Positions 51,991 to 55,438 of a stretch of DNA of 55,438 nt are shown piece after piece. Under the pieces are notes generated by a model that was given only the letters and a program-made list of their open reading frames with translations, was not told the origin of the DNA and searched no databases. Where the stretch lies: positions 1 to 55,438 of the forward strand of contig UQLD01000016.1 of the NCBI GenBank assembly GCA_900541855.1, given 5' to 3'. Within the stretch, counting starts at the first letter, position 1. Each line of letters opens with the position of its first letter. Both the position numbers and the translations under genes were made by a program. The DNA is from an uncultured Collinsella sp. (lineage in GTDB: Bacteria > Actinomycetota > Coriobacteriia > Coriobacteriales > Coriobacteriaceae).

Positions 51991-52848
51991 CTACTCAACG
52001 ACCTTATCCGGCTGGATGAGCTCCTCGTAGTAGCTGATATGCTCACGCGCGTCTTCAATCTCGGGCAGCAGGAAGTTGTAGATGACTTCGATGATCATCG
52101 TGGCACTGATCTTGGAGAACGCAAAGTCGCCCGTCGTCAGCAGCGCTTCGTGGTTGACGGTATTAAAAGTGTAGTCTGCCAGGCGCGCGAGTGGGGATTT
52201 GCTGTCACTGCTGATGACGACTACGGTTGCGCCGCAGTTGCGAGCCGCTTTTGCCATGCGATTCAATCGGCGCGATTTGCCGGAGTTTGAGATAAGCACG
52301 ATGACGTCACCCGGGCGTAACGTGAGCGCAAAGCCGATTGATGTCTCGCTAATGGTGCTCGCCATGCAGCGCAGGCCCAGCTGCGAAAACTTAAACGTCG
52401 CATCGAGCGCGACCGCGTTCGTATTGCCCACAGCTGCAAACTCAATAACCCCTGCATGCTTAAGGGCATGTACAACAGCCGCCAGCGTATCGTGGTCGAT
52501 CCCGTCGATGGTCGCATTAAGCTCACTCACCTTGGCAGCCAGGATGTTCTTGAGGCTCTGCTCCATATTGTCGAGCGAGACCTCGTCAGTCAGGCCCTCG
52601 TTGCGCTGGCTTTCCAAATCCCTCGCCAGCGAAAACTGAAAGCTGCGGAAGCTACCAAAGCCAAGCTTGCGGCAGAAGCGCGAAACGGTCGCCTCGGACG
52701 TGGCGGCGGCGCGCGAGAGCTGAGCGGCCGTGAGGCGTGGCGCCTCGGACTGGTGCTCCAATATATAGTCGACAATGCGCTGCTCGGACTCGCTGTATCC
52801 CTGATGGGTACTAATGAGGGAAAGTGCGCTCTTGCTACTATCGGTCAT
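51991..52848 (-). CDS. RpiR/MurR family transcriptional regulator
   Basis: A 285-residue protein. The N-terminal RpiR helix-turn-helix ('AQLSRAAATSEATVSRFCRK') is followed by a SIS sugar-phosphate-binding domain ('VIEFAAVGNTNAVALDATFK' and 'LRPGDVIVLISNSGKSRRL'). Such regulators sense phosphosugars. AGGAGCC (52859-52853 on the minus strand) sets the start at 52848; the frame opens earlier at 52896. It is divergent from the fused PTS permease, which it probably controls, with a palindromic operator between them. Confidence 0.93.
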   Translation of the reverse strand: MTDSSKSALSLISTHQGYSESEQRIVDYILEHQSEAPRLTAAQLSRAAATSEATVSRFCRKLGFGSFRSFQFSLARDLESQRNEGLTDEVSLDNMEQSLKNILAAKVSELNATIDGIDHDTLAAVVHALKHAGVIEFAAVGNTNAVALDATFKFSQLGLRCMASTISETSIGFALTLRPGDVIVLISNSGKSRRLNRMAKAARNCGATVVVISSDSKSPLARLADYTFNTVNHEALLTTGDFAFSKISATMIIEVIYNFLLPEIEDAREHISYYEELIQPDKVVE

Positions 52849-52955
52849 GGATGGCTCCTGGTTGGCATGAAAATCTAGCTTGATTTGCAATGCCATAGTA
52901 TACGGACATTTTCAATTACAAGATACACCTTGCCGTTTCAAGTGTTGATGGTAAA

Positions 52956-52992
52956 CTTTCACTTACCGTTTACGGTTATGAAAGAACCTTTC
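52956..52992. promoter_or_regulatory. Candidate operator of the RpiR-type regulator upstream of the PTS gene
   Basis: A near-palindrome spans 52956-52984: CTTTCA, ACCG, TTTA, CGGT, TGAAAG in mirror order with short gaps. An overlapping GAAAG-AAC-CTTTC repeat extends it to 52992, and CTTTCAC recurs 32 bp downstream of its first copy. It lies in the 272-base divergent intergenic region. Confidence 0.6.
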
Positions 52993-53120
52993 ACCGGAGA
53001 TTTGCACCTTGGCTCTTCTCACGCGGACGGTAGGTTGGTATCTTTCAGTTGTGGAAAAACGCGCATCGAAGCGCGTGAAGGGGAGCGCCCGCGGGCGCTG
53101 TACTCAAGAAGGAGGGACAC

Positions 53121-55124
53121 ATGGCTAAGTTTGACATCATCGCCGCGACCGGTTGCCCGACCGGCATTGCGCACACCTTCATGGCGAAGGAGGCGCTGGA
53201 GAAGGCAGCTGCCGAGCGCGGTCTGACCATTAAGGTCGAGACTCATGGCCAGGTCGGTGTCGAGAACGAGCTCACCAAGAGTGAGATCGCTGGTGCCAAG
53301 GCCGTTGTCGTCGCAGCCGATAAGGATGTCCAGGCTGAGCGTTTCGCCGGCAAGCCCATGGTTTCCGTTGGTGTTTCCAAGGCCCTGTCCGTTGAGGCCG
53401 CCGGTAAGCTGATTGACCGCGCGCTCGCCGCCAAGGGCGACAGCACGGTTGCAGCCGCCGCCGATGTCGAGGATGAGGTCGAGGAGAAGGAGTCCATCGG
53501 CCACATCATCTACAAGCACCTCATGAACGGCGTCAGCCATATGCTGGTCTTCGTCGTTGCCGGTGGTGTTCTGACCGCTGTCTCGTTCCTGTGGGGCATT
53601 ACGTCCTTCGATTCGACGGCGTCTGACTACAACAGCTTTGCTGCGATGCTCAAGATCATCGGCGGCATCGCTATGAACCTTATGGTTCCGGTGCTTTCCG
53701 CCTACATCGCCGAATCCATCGGCAAGCGCCCGGCGCTCGTCCCCGGCTTTGTTGCCGGTATGATCGCCATCCAGGGCCTGCCTGTTAACGCCGAGACCGG
53801 CATGATCGACGCCGGTGGCGCCGGCGTGGGGTTCGGCTTCCTGGGCGGCATCGTTGGCGGCTTCCTCGCCGGCTATGTCATCCTGCTGCTCGAGAAGGTC
53901 TTTGCCGGTCTGCCCAAGAACCTGGACGGCCTCAAGGCTATCTTCCTGTACCCGCTGTTCTCGACGGCTATCGTCGGCCTGGTCATGCTCGGCATTTCCG
54001 GCCCCATGGCTGCCATCAACACCGCCATGATGGACTTCCTCAAGGGCCTGTCCGCCTCTGGCGCCGTTGTCCTGGGTCTTGCCATTGGCTGCATGTGCGC
54101 CTTTGACATGGGCGGCCCGGTCAACAAGGCTGCTTATGTCACCGGTACCGCTATGCTCACCGAGGCTCTGGCTGCTGGTGTTGGCACCGATACCTACAAC
54201 TTCGGCACCAACTTCATGGCTGCCGTCTCCGCCGCCTGCATCGTTCCGCCGCTGATCACCACCTTTGCCGTCGTTGTCGGCAAGAAGTACTTCAGCCAGG
54301 AGGATCACGACGCCGGTGTCGTCAACCTCATCCTTGGTTGCACCCACATCACCGAGGGCGCCATTCCGTTCATGACCAAGAACATCTGGCCTGTCATGCC
54401 CATCATGATGCTCGGTTCCTCTATCGCTTCGATCCTGACCATTATGTTCAACGTTCACGATCCGGCGCCTCACGGTGGCTTCCTGGTCCTGCCCGTTGTC
54501 GAGAACGGTCCGCTTTGGGTCCTCGCGATCCTCATCGGCGCTGTTGTCGGTGGCATCCTGTTCGTGGCCTTCAAGAAGTACGACTTCGAGAAGAACCAGA
54601 AGGCCGCTCCTGCAGCCAAGCCGGTTGAGGCCCCCAAGGCCGCTGCCGTCGAGGCCCCCAAGGCCGAGGCTGCCGACTTCGTGAAGGTCGAGAATGTCTT
54701 TGTCGCCGAGGACTTCGCTTCTCGTGACGAGGCTCTGAGCTTCGTTTCCAACCAGGCCGTCAAGGCCGGTATCGCCAGCGACGCCGACGCCGTGATGAAC
54801 GCCTTCCTGGCCCGCGAGGCCGAGGGCACCACGGGCATGATGGAGGGCTTCGCCATCCCGCATGCCAAGTCCGACGCCATTACCGAGGCTGCCGTCATCG
54901 TCGTCAAGGACGAGTCCGGCGTGACCGGTTGGGACACCATGGACGGCGCTCCCGTCAACGTGGCTATCGCCCTGCTCATCCCCGGTGCCCAGGCCGGCAC
55001 TACGCACCTCAAGATCCTGTCCAAGGTCGCCGAGGCGCTCATGGACGAGGACTTCCGTGCCACTGTCAAGGGTTCCACCGACGCCGCCGAGATCGCCAAG
55101 ACGATCAACGCTCGCCTGGTCTAA
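53121..55124 (+). CDS. Fructose-type PTS permease, fused EIIB-EIIC-EIIA
   Basis: A 667-residue three-domain protein. EIIB (1-100) has the active Cys at C12 in 'ATGCPTGIAHTFMAKEAL'. EIIC (about 125-490) has about eight to ten membrane segments ('HMLVFVVAGGVLTAVSFLWG', 'GFVAGMIAIQGLPVNAETGM', 'GCTHITEGAIPFMTKN'). After an Ala/Pro/Lys linker (about 493-515), EIIA (520-667) carries the phosphorylated H581 in 'GFAIPHAKSDAI'. The Fru-family B-C-A order suggests fructose or a related ketose; the substrate is inferred. No 1-phosphofructokinase gene is adjacent. AAGAAGGAGG precedes ATG 53121. The leader contains GC-rich hairpins at about 53054-53100. Confidence 0.94.
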   Translation: MAKFDIIAATGCPTGIAHTFMAKEALEKAAAERGLTIKVETHGQVGVENELTKSEIAGAKAVVVAADKDVQAERFAGKPMVSVGVSKALSVEAAGKLIDRALAAKGDSTVAAAADVEDEVEEKESIGHIIYKHLMNGVSHMLVFVVAGGVLTAVSFLWGITSFDSTASDYNSFAAMLKIIGGIAMNLMVPVLSAYIAESIGKRPALVPGFVAGMIAIQGLPVNAETGMIDAGGAGVGFGFLGGIVGGFLAGYVILLLEKVFAGLPKNLDGLKAIFLYPLFSTAIVGLVMLGISGPMAAINTAMMDFLKGLSASGAVVLGLAIGCMCAFDMGGPVNKAAYVTGTAMLTEALAAGVGTDTYNFGTNFMAAVSAACIVPPLITTFAVVVGKKYFSQEDHDAGVVNLILGCTHITEGAIPFMTKNIWPVMPIMMLGSSIASILTIMFNVHDPAPHGGFLVLPVVENGPLWVLAILIGAVVGGILFVAFKKYDFEKNQKAAPAAKPVEAPKAAAVEAPKAEAADFVKVENVFVAEDFASRDEALSFVSNQAVKAGIASDADAVMNAFLAREAEGTTGMMEGFAIPHAKSDAITEAAVIVVKDESGVTGWDTMDGAPVNVAIALLIPGAQAGTTHLKILSKVAEALMDEDFRATVKGSTDAAEIAKTINARLV

Positions 55125-55160
55125 TCCCCCAGCCCGCGAATAACATCGCATCCTGTATAT

Positions 55161-55197
55161 AAGGCGGAGTCCCTCCCCAGGGTCTCCGCCTTTTTTT
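55161..55197 (+). terminator. Terminator of the PTS gene
   Basis: AAGGCGGAG (55161-55169) pairs with CTCCGCCTT (55184-55192) around a loop that itself contains CCCT/AGGG, followed by T residues to 55197. Confidence 0.9.
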
Positions 55198-55209
55198 CTA
55201 TCCCTCCCA

Positions 55210-55280
55210 TAAGTTGCGGTGAAATAGGGACTGTTTAAACGATTCAACCCCAAATTCAGTCCCTATTTCACCGCAACTTA
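55210..55280. repeat. Long palindromic (REP-like) element
   Basis: The arms at 55210-55233 and 55257-55280 are perfect 24-bp inverted complements (starting TAAGTTGCGGTGAAATAGGG). The 23-base loop begins TTTAAACGATTCAACC, sharing AAACGAYT with the loops of the elements at 728 and 28473. From 55283 to the window end I see no gene; a 29-codon open stretch on the minus strand is too short to call. Confidence 0.85.
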
Positions 55281-55438
55281 TAAAAGGGTATAGAGGGAGC
55301 TGCCCATCGAGTCTTTGTCGCGAACAGATCATCGGCCAGAATTCCTTTCAGCCGACATTACTCTGGACCGACCGAGTTTCCGCAGCTTGCTCGCCGGGCG
55401 GGGCGATTAAGTTTGTCGCGAGTTCCGCACGCAAAGGA

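Noticed and set aside
53019..55253. A 744-codon minus-strand frame opposite the PTS gene
   Set aside because: Gly/Asp/His-rich shadow product without family features; the PTS domains on the plus strand explain the region.
55283..55438. A short coding stretch at the right edge on the minus strand
   Set aside because: Only about 29 codons open to the window edge, with no start or family pattern visible; it cannot be supported without flanking sequence.

Overview
The window looks like chromosomal DNA of a high-GC actinobacterium of the class Coriobacteriia, most likely a gut Collinsella. The basis is the GC-rich codon use, the frequent GTG/TTG starts behind clear Shine-Dalgarno sequences, and gene orders that mix firmicute-like blocks (asp23-fakA-recG-rsmD-coaD; pepP-efp-asp23-nusB) with an actinobacterial block (sepIVA-like, yceD, rnc). 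The genus is an inference from gene content, not from a database match. Almost everything is core genome. Mobile DNA is limited to one truncated IS110-family element at the left edge and several short palindromic elements between genes.

Layout: 1-800, start of an IS110 transposase (minus strand), its GC-rich non-coding left end and a palindromic repeat; 827-995, tRNA-Asn with promoter and terminator; 1154-16034, one long plus-strand run (asp23-like, fakA, recG, rsmD, coaD, sepIVA-like, yceD-like, rpmF, plsX, acpP, rnc, smc, ftsY, ffh) for phospholipid precursors, CoA, ribosome and RNA maturation, chromosome structure and the SRP pathway; 16149-16994, a DUF134-NifX metal protein with its own paired operators, divergent from thyA-folA; 18566-20955, an rRNA/tRNA methyltransferase and a MATE exporter; 21041-21526, a corrinoid adenosyltransferase gene with an early stop codon; 21604-25179, ftsH, a DUF523 gene and a glycerol-dehydrogenase-like gene; 25322-28471, an isoleucine T-box leader and ileS; 28689-34872, lspA, a pseudouridine synthase, a processive glycosyltransferase, an orphan prepilin peptidase, an HD hydrolase and rarA; 34973-38135, a DUF948-type membrane protein, a degenerate RsbW-like protein, a SigB/SigF-type sigma factor and an AI-2E family permease; 38576-45252, alaS, ruvX, mltG, yqeG-like, aroK and an aroB-like pseudoenzyme; 45385-51769, pepP, efp, a second asp23-like gene, nusB, xseB, tlyA, nadK and recN; 51991-55124, an RpiR-type regulator divergent from a fused fructose-type PTS permease.

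The points most worth following are: (1) the aroB-like protein beside aroK, which has lost all three metal ligands and the NAD loop; (2) the RsbW-like protein, which has lost its ATP-binding boxes although it sits beside a stress sigma factor; (3) the DUF134-NifX protein with a His/Cys-rich tail and two TGACATATGTCA-type palindromes 53 bp apart, bracketing its promoter; (4) hairpin elements with unrelated stems but a shared loop core TTAAACGAYT, one of them next to an IS110 left end that may encode a bridge RNA; (5) a cobO gene stopped at codon 5; (6) a T-box antiterminator carrying an extra hairpin. All calls rest on reading the sequence by eye; no searches were run.
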